Shown here piece after piece: positions 11,641-23,925 of a stretch of 64,000 nt of DNA; within the stretch, counting starts at the first letter, position 1, and each line of letters starts with the position of its first letter. The DNA comes from Isoetes taiwanensis. Lineage: Eukaryota; Streptophyta; Lycopodiopsida; Isoetales; Isoetaceae. Under the pieces are notes generated by a model. It was not told where the DNA came from. It saw only the letters and a list, made by a program, of their open reading frames with translations, and searched no databases. The stretch covers positions 14,554,386 to 14,618,385 of the forward strand of contig JAJEKV010000003.1 in NCBI GenBank assembly GCA_021234155.1, given 5' to 3'. A program made the position numbers and the translations under genes.

Positions 11641-12640
11641 CATATGCGAACTTGATCAGCAAAGGTTTTTGATGAAACATATGCCAACCAAGGGATTCTC
11701 ATCTGCCCCTCTTATGTGTTACCAAAATGGTGTTGTCTATACATATAAGACACTGCTTGAAAGGCCACTTCCAGTCGTAAAGTTTTAGCATTAGATTCAG
11801 CAAGTAAAATGTCATGTGGCACCAAAGTTTTGCTTCTATTCATTCTAGACAAGAGAGATATTCATCCTTTCATAAATCAACTCCCCATATTTGTGATCCA
11901 CATAGAGCTGCAGGCTTTGCTAGCACGTCAAATAGCAAAACTTCATGCGAACATCCTGAAAATGCCGTTTGATAACATTGGTTTTTTAAATGAGCGGGGG
12001 AGGCATACCCTTTAGCATTTCCGGTTTGAGCAGCGATGTTCGATCTAACAATGGGCCTGAAAATTCCACTCGCAAGTATGTGGACGAGGATACAATTTCC
12101 ACAGCCTTCCCTTGGAAAAGGAAAGTATTATCTTGCAGTCCTACCCAGGAGGTAATAGAGACGATCACCTTTAGCTTCTGCAGGTTAATCTGCAGTTCCA
12201 TTTCTTTGAAAAATGTCTCTGATGCCAAAAAGTGTTACTGAAGGCCTTGAGCAGAAGAGAAATCAAGATCACATCATCAGCATATAAGGATGCACCATTG
12301 AGCAAGCATAGAACCTTCCTCTCCTAGAGCTTGAACGAAGTTCTCCAGTTCAGCAATGTAAAGACCAAACAGTGTAGGGGAGAGAAGACGCCCCTGTTTA
12401 ACTCCGATGGTAGTACACACTTCTTCGGACCATTGCCCATCTACATTCACATAGCCTATAGCTTTTAGGGTAAAAATATGGTCAATAGTTGAGAAATTCT
12501 TCCTTAAAAAAAACCTCGCCTTTAGATCTGAGTGCGTGCTTCTCTGTATAATCACTCACAATTATTCCCATAAAGCTTTGCCATGACATGATCGATCATG
12601 ATAATCAGTAGGATTCATCGTAAATCAGTTTGTGTGTCCC
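11640..12640 (-). mobile_element. non-LTR retrotransposon (LINE-A, copy 2), highly degenerate
   Basis: The minus strand repeats the LINE-A order in broken frames. 12555-12277 has FFLRKNFSTIDHIF and GVKQGRLLSPTLFGLYI, where the conserved QGCPLSP has become QGRLLSP. 12228-11986 has the FQGKAVEIVSSSTYL thumb segment. 11702-11640 has RIPWLAYVSSK, matching copy 1 at about 9150. It covers much the same part of the element as copy 1 but is clearly diverged, so it is a separate older copy. Its downstream end abuts the Copia gag fragment. Confidence 0.75.
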
Positions 12641-12817
12641 AGAAAGTCCTCCACGAATTTCAGCTCAATCCTTTCACCAAATCCTTCACTCTTTCATTTT
12701 TGGGTAATATGAATCAAGTTGGGTGATTGCCTGGCATAACGAGTAGTTTCTGATGAGCAGGATATGGGATGGCTGCTGTTGAAGCTGCTTAATGAACATA
12801 GAGTAGATTCACAGCTA

Positions 12818-14455
12818 CTAATGACAATCTGTAGCAAAGATGTTGGACAGCAGGACATATGCCGCTCCACTTTGTGGATCTAAAGTAAAGAGATTATTTG
12901 CAATGCGCCTTCCCCTCTCTTTAGCAATGTGAACACTACAAGAACCAAGTATAGTTTTCAGTGATGTCGCATCGGGCTCAGAGGGCATGCTGGCCAGCAA
13001 TGCCTCTGCATGGTTCTGCCATCCCGCTCGACCAAGAAGATCGATTATGCAATTATAATGCTCCACAACTGGTGAGATACAAAAATCTCTACCCATACAA
13101 ATTAAGAAATGGAAGCCTTCATCAACTAGACCATCATGGCTGCATGATGAGAGAATGCTGCCAAATGTGACTTCATCTGGCAACATGCCTTCCATCTGCA
13201 TATCCATAAATATTTTGATGGATTCCTTACCATATCCATGTTGGGCATAGGCAGCAATCATACCATTCCAGGAAACAACATTCCGCATTGGCATAAGTCT
13301 AAAGAGTGCAAAAGCCTTCTTCAGCTCCCCATGCTGGGCATGTGCTATAATAATAGTATTCCACGAAACCACATTACACATAGGCATTTGATTGAAAAGA
13401 AAAATTGCTTGCTTGAGCATTCCTTCTTGTGCATAGCCTGCAATAATGGCATTCCATGATATCACATCCCATTGGGGCATTTGCTCGAACAACTGAAATG
13501 CTTGTTCAAAATGTCCATTGTGGGCGAAAGCCACAATCATAACATTCCAAGAGACAACATCCCTACAAGGCATTTGCTGAAATAGATAAAACGCTTCTTT
13601 GAGACGTCCAAATTGTGCTAATACTTCAACCATGACATTCCATGATACGATATCCTTCTTTGGAATTTGATGAAATATTTGAATGGACTTATTTATATCT
13701 CCTTCCCTAGCGAAACCCAAAAGCATAGCAGTCCATGATATTACATCACGCTGAGGCATTTGCTGAAAGAGACACAGTGCTTCTTTAAGCTGTCCATGTT
13801 GTGCAAGAGCACCAATTATGGCATTCCAAGAAACTACATTTCTATAAGGCATTTTCTCGAACAGGTATAGAGCATATTTCAAGTCCCCATGTTGTGCGCA
13901 ACATGTGACAATAGATGTCCAGGATACCACATCCCTCTCAGGCATGAATTTAAAAAATAGCATTGCATTTTTAAGCTGCCCCTGCTTAGAAAAATATGTA
14001 ATCATAACATTCCAGGTTACAACATTCCTATGAGGCATTTCAATAAAGAGTTGGAGCGCCTCCTTAAATTTTCCTTCCTGTGTATATGCTGCAATCATGA
14101 TATTCCAGGAAAAAACATTTTTCTTTTCCAAGCTATCAAACATTGACCTTGCATTCTGCAGAGCTCCACATTTGCCATACATCTGTATGAGGTGATTTGC
14201 CAGATATACATTTGATATGCTCCCAATTTGCATGATGTAGTCATGCATCAACTTTCCCTCTGAAATGGCCTTCTTGCTTCCAAGCCTGTCCAATATGGAG
14301 GCAATTTCTTTGGGATTGAGAGTTTTTTTCAGTTCCGCATGTTCAAGAATGCCGTTGAATGCAACCCAGTGACCTGTGTTGTTAGCAAAGGTTTGGATCT
14401 TGCTGCAGTGACATGGACTGCAAGCATGCTTGGATGAAAGAAAAATGCCGTCCAT
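12818..14455 (-). CDS. pentatricopeptide repeat protein, S-type array with truncated E region
   Basis: The 545-residue product belongs to the PPR family, RNA-binding proteins that act mostly in mitochondria and plastids (editing, processing, stability). Residues 1-112 hold the N-terminal region (GKLMHDYIMQIGSISN, YLANHLIQMYGKCGAL). From about residue 113 come ten near-contiguous 31-residue repeats of the type VVSWNxMIxxxxQxGxxxxAxxLFxxMPxR, an S-like array without the usual P and L alternation. A longer repeat with MEGMLPDEVTFGSILSSCSH and an E1-like segment (LLGRAGW, GAAYVLLSNIF) follow. The frame stops at FATDCH, two tandem TAG codons, so E2, E+ and DYW are absent. The start is the first ATG, and no clear targeting peptide is seen. 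The 5' half is duplicated at 17204-20694. Confidence 0.85.
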   Translation of the reverse strand: MDGIFLSSKHACSPCHCSKIQTFANNTGHWVAFNGILEHAELKKTLNPKEIASILDRLGSKKAISEGKLMHDYIMQIGSISNVYLANHLIQMYGKCGALQNARSMFDSLEKKNVFSWNIMIAAYTQEGKFKEALQLFIEMPHRNVVTWNVMITYFSKQGQLKNAMLFFKFMPERDVVSWTSIVTCCAQHGDLKYALYLFEKMPYRNVVSWNAIIGALAQHGQLKEALCLFQQMPQRDVISWTAMLLGFAREGDINKSIQIFHQIPKKDIVSWNVMVEVLAQFGRLKEAFYLFQQMPCRDVVSWNVMIVAFAHNGHFEQAFQLFEQMPQWDVISWNAIIAGYAQEGMLKQAIFLFNQMPMCNVVSWNTIIIAHAQHGELKKAFALFRLMPMRNVVSWNGMIAAYAQHGYGKESIKIFMDMQMEGMLPDEVTFGSILSSCSHDGLVDEGFHFLICMGRDFCISPVVEHYNCIIDLLGRAGWQNHAEALLASMPSEPDATSLKTILGSCSVHIAKERGRRIANNLFTLDPQSGAAYVLLSNIFATDCH

Positions 14456-14469
14456 TCAAGAAGACGACG

Positions 14470-15190
14470 AGCAGAATTCATAGCTACAATTAATTCTCGA
14501 GCAGAAAATTACTAGATAATCTTTCGTAGTTTTTCATTATTTTAGCCCATATATCTCAGATGAAAATGTATGATCAGAAAAAGGTTTACTCAAAAACTGC
14601 CTATCCACAAACAATGCCCAGGGTACCTACGCACTAAGGATAAAACTAGCAGTAACGCAATAGCAGCTTCAATGTATCCAGATTCAATACTAAATAAGTA
14701 GAAGACATAATTTGATACGTGTGTCCTGTTCTAGTGTTGTTGCACTACCAACTTCACAGCTAAAGAACTAGCTTTCCAGCACCAGGGCCAGTCCTTGTCC
14801 TCATAACTTCATTCATACTTGATAAAGCAGGACATACATCATAATCTGGAAAATTAAAAACTAATGGACGAGTTCAAACTGAAATGGGATTTTAACCCTA
14901 GTACAAGTCGAATGTTTAATACGTGGTTATATATGACTAGGCATGAATTTCATGTCAGGATATAAGGACCGTGAATTGGCAGATGGTAAGCATGGACAGG
15001 CTTTAATTTCCTGCACAAATATGATTGCGTTTCTAGTCAGTTCAAATGCCAGGGACCGCTGAAGGATATGCTGGAAGCATTGTGTCTAATAATGTGAACC
15101 ATCTAAATGTACCCCAATTCATAATGAGAATTGCCACACAAAGATAATACCGACAAAGAACTACAACAATCAAATATAAGCTTGGTATTT
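14470..15190. other. upstream region of the PPR gene, no other gene seen
   Basis: AT-rich DNA 5' of the minus-strand PPR gene. No TATA box or other control element is convincing. The same sequence lies at about 17964-18685 in the second unit. Confidence 0.4.
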
Positions 15191-15200
15191 TGAAGCTTAC

Positions 15201-15269
15201 ATCATAATCTCTGTTCAAAGCTTCACAACAGAATTGCAGCATATCTGCCATCTGTCCAGGAACCAGCAC
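15201..15269 (-). other. possible 69-bp internal exon of an unrecognised gene
   Basis: On the minus strand a 69-base open stretch, phase 0 at both ends, is preceded by CAATTGTAG and followed by GTAAGC, both good splice sites. It encodes VLVPGQMADMLQFCCEALN plus RDYD. I recognise no family and found no neighbouring exons with confidence. It lies upstream of the PPR gene and is copied at 18696-18764. Confidence 0.35.
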
Positions 15270-17145
15270 CTACAATTGAATGAACAAGCTGTATTTGAGC
15301 AGGGATTGGGTTATAAAACCTCTTCTTTAAGCAGACAAAATCAGGACAAATCAAAATAGATGTACAAGTTAGCTCATTATTCTACTTCAAATTGTGTATA
15401 GTGCATACCTTTTCTTGTTACAACAAGAAGGAGCTCTCTAAAGTAGGTCAATCGTGAAATTAAGAATAATTATGTAAACCACAATAATTAAAGCAAAGAA
15501 CAAAAAAATTAAAATGCTACTTCCTAAATTTCACATATGGAATAACATTAGGATTATCACGCATCTATTTGTAAGCACATGTTGCATAATACTACCACCT
15601 CAAACTAAAGTGAAAGGCAAGCAAAAAAAATTGGACACATGATTAATGTATTAAAGTAGATAGGAATGGATCGTCTCTTTTTCCACAACTTATAGAAAGG
15701 AGTAAAGCACAAAAACACAAAATAATCCGAACAAGGGATACAAAAGTGAAAGGGAAGCTATAATAATAGCCTTACTTGTCATAGTAATAGCGTTTCTTAT
15801 TGAGAAGAAAAAACCTTGCTATGTGATCTGCAGCAAACACAGCCACATGTTTACAAGTCACAATCAGAGAAAGAAAAGCAATAAAGTAAAGCACAAAAAG
15901 ATAAAATGCATGGACAATATAAAAATAGCATTTGAGCAAGCATCTTATATGAGGGTTGATGGAGGAGTTTGAAGCGTGAAAGCTGGTTCAACGCCTACAT
16001 TTCTTGGGGGTAACCAATACAATATGTTATCTTCGTGCGATGATATTTTTGAAAGTTATTTGAAGGATGTGTATTGACTTGAGTTGTATAGCTATTGACC
16101 CAGTCATGCTGAGTTGCATCAAATCCAAATATATAGATGCCAAATCCATCACATGACTTGTAAAATTGATAGAACTACAGGGCCAATATAATGAAGAAAA
16201 ATAAATTTGTTTTTGGAGTCTGATTACTTGAAAATGAAAATGGCATCATGTGCCTCCTCATGGTTGCAACAAGATGGATCCGCTGCCACCATGCCCATGA
16301 AGACCAAAGCTCTGATCAATCACTGAGAGTAGATTGTGCAAAATGGAAGATGCAGAGAATATCATCAAGCACTATGCATATGCATGCAGAGCACGGAAAA
16401 AAGAAATGAAAACCTTAAAGCCTGGAAGGATGAAATCTCCGATATCCACTTTTCTTGGTGCAACTGTTGTGCCTCTGGTACTCCTAGCATCAGTCTCTGA
16501 TATGCCTCCATCTCTGGATTATCATATGATGCAAAGCGTAGATGATGGGCAAGAACGTAAATAAGGCATGTTGAAATATATACTGGATAGTTTTGAAATG
16601 ACGGATACAACAACGACCTTTTGCCTGCAAAATCCAATGCAGTGTCTGATCAATTGGAAAGACGGCAAGAAGGAACGCGAAAAAAATCCCAGGTCGGAAT
16701 CAAATTGGAAAGAAGGCAAGAAGGAGAGCAGGAAAAAAACCAGGTTGAAATCAAATTCGAAAGAAGGGAAGAAGTAAAGCAGAAAAAAAGCCAGGTCGGA
16801 ACCGGGGATAAGGAAGGACGACAGATAATTCTTCGAGGAATTTCTAATTTCCCCAGCCACAGGATTAAAAAATAATGAATCTAACGCATGAGAATTTTTG
16901 GATGAGGTGTCCTACACGTGGATAGGCTAGAATATTAGGCATTGTTGTAGGGGTTAGTTAATTAGGGAAATTTTTAATTAAAAATACCCTTATATATACA
17001 AGACTGATGTTTTCATTTTTCAATTGGGGCCATTGATGGGAGGAATATTCCTCCTTTATGCCAGATGAAGGGCCCTCTGTTTTTTGCAGGCCGTGACCCA
17101 TACAAATTTTCAAAGGTGCAGAATTAAAACACATGACCATTGGCA

Positions 17146-17949
17146 TTACGTATACAGGAATGGCTCTTTACATGCCATTCCTGGCATGGAAACAGGGCGA
17201 CGCGCGAAACCCAAAAGCATAGCAGTCCATGATATTACATCACGCTGAGGCATTTGCTGAAAGAGACACAGTGCTTCTTTAAGCTGTCCATGTTGTGCAA
17301 GAGCACCAATTATGGCATTCCAAGAAACTACATTTCTATAAGGCATTTTCTCGAACAGGTATAGAGCATATTTCAAGTCCCCATGTTGTGCGCAACATGT
17401 GACAATAGATGTCCAGGATACCACATCCCTCTCAGGCATGAATTTAAAAAATAGCATTGCATTTTTAAGCTGCCCCTGCTTAGAAAAATATGTAATCATA
17501 ACATTCCAGGTTACAACATTCCTATGAGGCATTTCAATAAAGAGTTGGAGCGCCTCCTTAAATTTTCCTTCCTGTGTATATGCTGCAATCATGATATTCC
17601 AGGAAAAAACATTTTTCTTTTCCAAGCTATCAAACATTGACCTTGCATTCTGCAGAGCTCCACATTTGCCATACATCTGTATGAGGTGATTTGCCAGATA
17701 TACATTTGATATGCTCCCAATTTGCATGATGTAGTCATGCATCAACTTTCCCTCTGAAATGGCCTTCTTGCTTCCAAGCCTGTCCAATATGGAGGCAATT
17801 TCTTTGGGATTGAGAGTTTTTTTCAGTTCCGCATGTTCAAGAATGCCGTTGAATGCAACCCAGTGACCTGTGTTGTTAGCAAAGGTTTGGATCTTGCTGC
17901 AGTGACATGGACTGCAAGCATGCTTGGATGAAAGAAAAATGCCGTCCAT
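17146..17949 (-). pseudogene. truncated duplicate of the PPR gene (5' half)
   Basis: The first ~250 codons are the same as those of the gene at 14455-12818. The frame then runs across the duplication join into 17 foreign codons (RPVSMPGMACKEPFLYT) and stops. It keeps the same upstream DNA but has fewer than five S repeats and no E region. It is best read as a by-product of the tandem duplication. Confidence 0.9.
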
Positions 17950-20694
17950 TCAAGAAGACGACGAGCAGAATTCATAGCTACAATTAATTCTCGAGCAGAA
18001 AATTACTAGATAATCTTTCGTAGTTTTTCATTATTTTAGCCCATATATCTCAGATGAAAATGTATGATCAGAAAAAGGTTTACTCAAAAACTGCCTATCC
18101 ACAAACAATGCCCAGGGTACCTACGCACTAAGGATAAAACTAGCAGTAACGCAATAGCAGCTTCAATGTATCCAGATTCAATACTAAATAAGTAGAAGAC
18201 ATAATTTGATACGTGTGTCCTGTTCTAGTGTTGTTGCACTACCAACTTCACAGCTAAAGAACTAGCTTTCCAGCACCAGGGCCAGTCCTTGTCCTCATAA
18301 CTTCATTCATACTTGATAAAGCAGGACATACATCATAATCTGGAAAATTAAAAACTAATGGACGAGTTCAAACTGAAATGGGATTTTAACCCTAGTACAA
18401 GTCGAATGTTTAATACGTGGTTATATATGACTAGGCATGAATTTCATGTCAGGATATAAGGACCGTGAATTGGCAGATGGTAAGCATGGACAGGCTTTAA
18501 TTTCCTGCACAAATATGATTGCGTTTCTAGTCAGTTCAAATGCCAGGGACCGCTGAAGGATATGCTGGAAGCATTGTGTCTAATAATGTGAACCATCTAA
18601 ATGTACCCCAATTCATAATGAGAATTGCCACGACAAAGATAATACCGACAAAGAACTACAACAATCAAATATAAGCTTGGTATTTTGAAGCTTACATCAT
18701 AATCTCTGTTCAAAGCTTCACAACAGAATTGCAGCATATCTGCCATCTGTCCAGGAACCAGCACCTACAATTGAATGAACAAGCTGTATTTGAGCAGGGA
18801 TTGGGTTATAAAACCTCTTCTTTAAGCAGACAAAATCAGGACAAATCAAAATAGATGTACAAGTTAGCTCATTATTCTACTTCAAATTGTGTATAGTGCA
18901 TACCTTTTCTTGTTACAACAAGAAGGAGCTCTCTAAAGTAGGTCAATCGTGAAATTAAGAATAATTATGTAAACCACAATAATTAAAGCAAAGAACAAAA
19001 AATTAAAATGCTACTTCCTAAATTTCACATATGGAATAACATTAGGATTATCACGCATCTATTTGTAAGCACATGTTGCATAATACTACCACCTCAAACT
19101 AAAGTGAAAGGCAAGCAAAAAAAATTGGACACATGATTAATGTATTAAAGTAGATAGGAATGGATCGTCTCTTTTTCCACAACTTATAGAAAGGAGTAAA
19201 GCACAAAAACACAAAATAATCCGAACAAGGGATACAAAAGTGAAAGGGAAGCTATAATAATAGCCTTACTTGTCATAGTAATAGCGTTTCTTATTGAGAA
19301 GAAAAAACCTTGCTATGTGATCTGCAGCAAACACAGCCACATGTTTACAAGTCACAATCAGAGAAAGAAAAGCAATAAAGTAAAGCACAAAAAGATAAAA
19401 TGCATGGACAATATAAAAATAGCATTTGAGCAAGCATCTTATATGAGGGTTGATGGAGGAGTTTGAAGCGTGAAAGCTGGTTCAACGCCTACATTTCTTG
19501 GGGTAACCAATACAATATGTTATCTTCGTGCGATGATATTTTTTGAAAGTTATTTGAAGGATGTGTATTGACTTGAGTTGTATAGCTATTGACCCAGTCA
19601 TGCTGAGTTGCATCAAATCCAAATATATAGATGCCAAATCCATCACATGACTTGTAAAATTGATAGAACTACAGGGCCAATATAATGAAGAAAAATAAAT
19701 TTGTTTTTGAGTCTGATTACTTGAAAATGAAAATGGCATCATGTGCCTCCTCATGGTTGCAACAAGATGGATCCGCTGCCACCATGCCCATGAAGACCAA
19801 AGCTCTGATCAATCACTGAGAGTAGATTGTGCAAAATGGAAGATGCAGAGAATATCATCAAGCACTATGCATATGCATGCAGAGCACGGAAAAAAGAAAT
19901 GAAAACCTTAAAGCCTGGAAGGATGAAATCTCCGATATCCACTTTTCTTGGTGCAACTGTTGTGCCTCTGGTACTCCTAGCATCAGTCTCTGATATGCCT
20001 CCATCTCTGGATTATCATATGATGCAAAGCGTAGATGATGGGCAAGAACGTAAATAAGGCATGTTGAAATATATACTGGATAGTTTTGAAATGACGGATA
20101 CAACAACGACCTTTTGCCTGCAAAATCCAATGCAGTGTCTGATCAATTGGAAAGACGGCAAGAAGGAACGCGAAAAAAATCCCAGGTCGGAATCAAATTG
20201 GAAAGAAGGCAAGAAGGAGAGCAGGAAAAAAACCAGGTTGAAATCAAATTCGAAAGAAGGGAAGAAGTAAAGCAGAAAAAAAGCCAGGTCGGAACCGGGG
20301 ATAAGGAAGGACGACAGATAATTCTTCGAGGAATTTCTAATTTCCCCAGCCACAGGATTAAAAAATAATGAATCTAACGCATGAGAATTTTTGGATGAGG
20401 TGTCCTACACGTGGATAGGCTAGAATATTAGGCATTGTTGTAGGGGTTAGTTAATTAGGGAAATTTTTAATTAAAAATACCCTTATATATACAAGACTGA
20501 TGTTTTCATTTTTCAATTGGGGCCATTGATGGGAGGAATATTCCTCCTTTATGCCAGATGAAGGGCCCTCTGTTTTTTGCAGGCCGTGACCCATACAAAT
20601 TTCAAAGGTGCAGAATTAAAACACATGACCATTGGCATTACGTATACAGGAATGGCTCTTTACATGCCATTCCTGGCATGGAAACAGGGCGACG
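17204..20694. repeat. 3.49-kb tandem duplication, unit 2
   Basis: Almost identical to 13710-17202. Its left edge (GCGAAACCCAAAAGC) joins the end of unit 1 inside the fifth S repeat of the PPR gene. Its right edge (GAAACAGGGCGACG) continues into single-copy DNA at about 20695. The repeated 69-112-codon frames inside both units are noncoding by-products. Confidence 0.95.
18696..18764 (-). other. duplicate copy of the possible 69-bp exon
   Basis: Same sequence and splice-site context as 15201-15269, carried in the second 3.49-kb unit. Confidence 0.35.
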
Positions 20695-21470
20695 ACGTTG
20701 GTTTGCCCAAGTAGAAGTTGGATTGATAGAAAAGCTTCTACATAGGAATCATCTTGCAACTTTGAAAGTCATTATTCATAAATAATCGCGATGAAAACAG
20801 ATGATCCACAATTGCCTGGCGTAAAAAAGCTGAATGATGTTGTTGGCAGAAAGAGGGAAGATGCACATAGAACGTCATTTGAACTTGAAAAACATAAGAT
20901 GGATCATAACACCAACATAGCTCATACTCTGCACAATGAATGAATTGAACGAAGTAAGAAACTTGAACTTTATGAAGTAGCTTACTGCATCGGCGAATAA
21001 ATCAATTTGCTTAAAAATATTGAAACTGCCCAAGTTTTACTATAGAGACAGATTTGATGCAGGCTATATCGTGGAAAATGACAACATAAGTGAGCCTGCG
21101 GCTATGGAATAACAAATATAGAGCCATACTCAGAAGATACGAAGCTGCAAACCCAAGACCAAATAGAATGATCATTTTGGGTTTTAGGAAAGTCCCTAGC
21201 AGAACCAGCTTCTCATCCTGGAATTAAGCATGCTCTTCAGTGCACGCCTTTGCAAATCATCAGAAATTTCAAGTGTTCTTCATACCACCAAAACATTTTA
21301 AACCTAGGCAAACAAACCTTGTCGGATTTGCAACAGAGGCTTTGGCTTCATATCAGGTCTTATGATCACACGTGTACAATTTAGATCATAATTTTCCATA
21401 AAAATACATACACGTAACCTGCCCCCTTACCTTCCACATTAGAATTATATATTAGAGATATACAAGTATT
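20695..21470. other. single-copy DNA without a supported gene
   Basis: A plus-strand frame from 20558 crosses the end of the duplicated unit (MKGPLFFAGRDPYKF...) and stays open to 20785. It has no recognisable domain, and its unit-1 counterpart is frameshifted. From about 20800 I see no coding signal. Confidence 0.4.
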
Positions 21471-21522
21471 TGTACTATGAAGGACTGCAGGAAGTCGACC
21501 TTGCAAAACACACCAGTGTGGA

Positions 21523-23925
21523 AGATTCTCCTAGATTTTTTTAGATATCCAAAAACTATTCCAAGATTCATATACATCCCTCAAGATTCTATCAAAGATT
21601 TTATGAGAATTCCCTTGGATTCCCCTAGATTCTCAAATATTTTTCTATGCTTCCCATAGATTTCCTCTAGATTCCCAAAGATTGTCCCAATTTCACCTAG
21701 ACTACCCATGATTATATGTAGATTCCCTTGGATTCTCTTGGATTCTATGAAGATTCCTTTAAGTTCTCTAAGATTTCATTAAGATTCCTTTAGATTCCTA
21801 AAGATTTTATGAAGATTCCTTTAGATTCCGTTAGATATAAAGGTTCCCCTAGACTCAATCAAAATTCCCCTGGATTCTCCAAGATTCTATCAAGATTCTT
21901 CTAGATGTCCAAAGATTCTCTCAAGATTCACATGGATTCCCTAAGATTCTATATAGATTCTTCTAGGTTCTCTAGATTTCTATCAATATTCCCCTGGATT
22001 CTCAAATATTCTATGAAGATTCCCTAGGTTCCCATAAATTCTCTCGAGATTTCCAAAGATGCCCCAAGATTCACCTATATTCCCCATAATTCTATGTATA
22101 TTCTCTTGGATTCCCTTGGATTATATGAAATTCTTTTAGGTTCTCCAAGATTTCATCAAGATTCCCCTAGATTTCTAAAGACTTTATGAAGATTCCTTTA
22201 GATTCTTTTAGATCATAGAAAGATTCCCTCATGTTCTCTAAGATTCCATCAAGATTCTCCTAGATTCCCAAAGACTCTGTCAAGATTCATATAGTTTCCC
22301 CAAGATTCTATATAGATTTTCCTGGATTCTCTAAAATTCTATCAAGATTCCCCTAGATTATCAAATATTCTATGAAGATTCCCTAGGCTCCTATAAATTC
22401 TTAGAAGATTCCCCTAGATTCCTAAAGATTGCCTCAAGATTCACCTAGATTCTCCATAGTCTATATAGATTCTCTTGGATTCCCATAGATTCTATGAAGA
22501 TTCCTCTAGATTTTCCACGATTCCATCAAGATTCCCCTAGATTCCCAAAGATTTTATGAAGACTCTTTTAGATTCATTTAGATTCTATGAAGCTCTCTTT
22601 AGGTTCTCCAAGATTTTGTCAAGATTCCTATAGATTCTGCTCGATTATTAAAGATATTTTGAAGATTCCTTTACATCATGTGAAGATTTGCTTAGGCTTC
22701 TCCAAGATTCCATCAAGATTCCTCTAGAATCTCAAAGATTCCATCAAGATTCCTCTAGAATCTTAAAGATTCCATCAAGATTCCCCTAGATTTCCAACTA
22801 TTCTCTCAAGATTCACATTAATTCCCCAAAATTCTATGTAGATTCTCCAAGATCCTAAGAAGATTTCCCTAGATTCTCAAATATTCTATGAAGATTCTCT
22901 TCGATACCCTTAGAGGCTCTCAAGATTCCCCTAGATTCCTAAAGATTGCCCCAAGATTCACCTAGATTCCCCATGATTCCATGTGGATTCTCTTGGTTTC
23001 CCTTTGATTCTATGAAGATTCCTCTAGGTTCTCAAATATTTCATCAAGATTCCCCTAGATCTTTAAAGATTTTATGAAGATTCCTTTAGATTCCTTTAGA
23101 TTCCTTTAGATTCCTTTAAAGACTATGAAGATTCCCTTAGGTTCTCCAAGATTCCATCAAGATTTCCCTAGATTTTTAAAGATTCAATGTAGATTCTGCT
23201 AGATTCTCTAAGATCCTATCAAGGTTCCCCTATATTCTCACATATTCTATGAAGATTCCCTAGGTTTCCATAACTTCTCTTGAGATTCCTATAGATTCTC
23301 AAAGATAGTCCCAAGATTCACCTAGATTTCCCACAATTTTATGTAGATTCCCTTAGATCCATACCAATATACGTTTTCAAGTTTCGATCGATCCTATGAA
23401 GATTTCCTTAGGTTCTCCAAGATTCCCCTAGATTCTTAAAGATTCCATCAGGATTCCCCTACATTCCGAACTATTCTCTCAAGATTCACATAGATTCCCC
23501 AAGATCGTATGTAGATTCTCCTAGATTCTTGAAGATGCTATCAAGATTCCCTTAGATTCTCAAATATTCTATGAGATTCCCCTAGATTCCCATAGATGCT
23601 CTTGAGATTCCCATAGTCCCTAAGATTCTCTTGAGATTCCCTAAATTCCTAAAGACTATTCTAAGATTCTTCTAGCTTCCCCAAGATTCTATGTAGATTC
23701 TCTTAGTTTCCATGAAATCTTATGAGGATAACCCTACATTCCCAAAGATTCTCTGAAGAATCCCATATTTTGCAAGATTCTATATAGATTCTCCTAGATT
23801 TTCTGAGATCCTACAAAGATTCCTCTAGATTTCCAAAGATCCTCTAGAGATTCCCTAATCTCATGAAGATTCCTCTAGATTCCCTTAAATTACCATAGAT
23901 TGCGTAAGATTCTTATAATCTGATC
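21523..23925. repeat. degenerate AGATTC-type satellite, block 1
   Basis: About 2.4 kb of imperfect repetition of AGATTCCCCTAGATTC, CAAAGATTCTATGAAGATTC and close variants. AGATTC recurs every 10-20 bases, and a looser ~30-bp period is built from 'CCTAGATTC', 'CAAAGATTC' and 'ATGAAGATTCC'. Units are strongly diverged, so the array is old. Open frames within it simply translate the repeat. Confidence 0.95.

Larger units (their letters stand above)
13710..17202. repeat. 3.49-kb tandem duplication, unit 1
   Basis: This unit holds the first ~250 codons of the PPR gene (minus strand) and about 2.75 kb upstream. Unit 2 follows after one extra base at the join. The differences I found are all small indels, mostly in homopolymers: near 15151 (cacaca versus cacgaca), 15506 (A7 versus A6), 16009 (G5 versus G4), 16048, 16215 and 17107. 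No substitutions were noticed by eye. That points to a very recent duplication or an assembly/haplotype artefact. Confidence 0.95.

Noticed and set aside
16334-16875. Several 60-112-codon frames on both strands, repeated exactly near 19827-20368
   Set aside because: They are duplicated only because the 3.49-kb unit is duplicated; no domain, and the opposite-strand frames overlap fully.
21523-23925. CRISPR-like array of short repeats
   Set aside because: Repeat units are continuous and degenerate, with no unique spacers of constant length, and the genome is a plant's.
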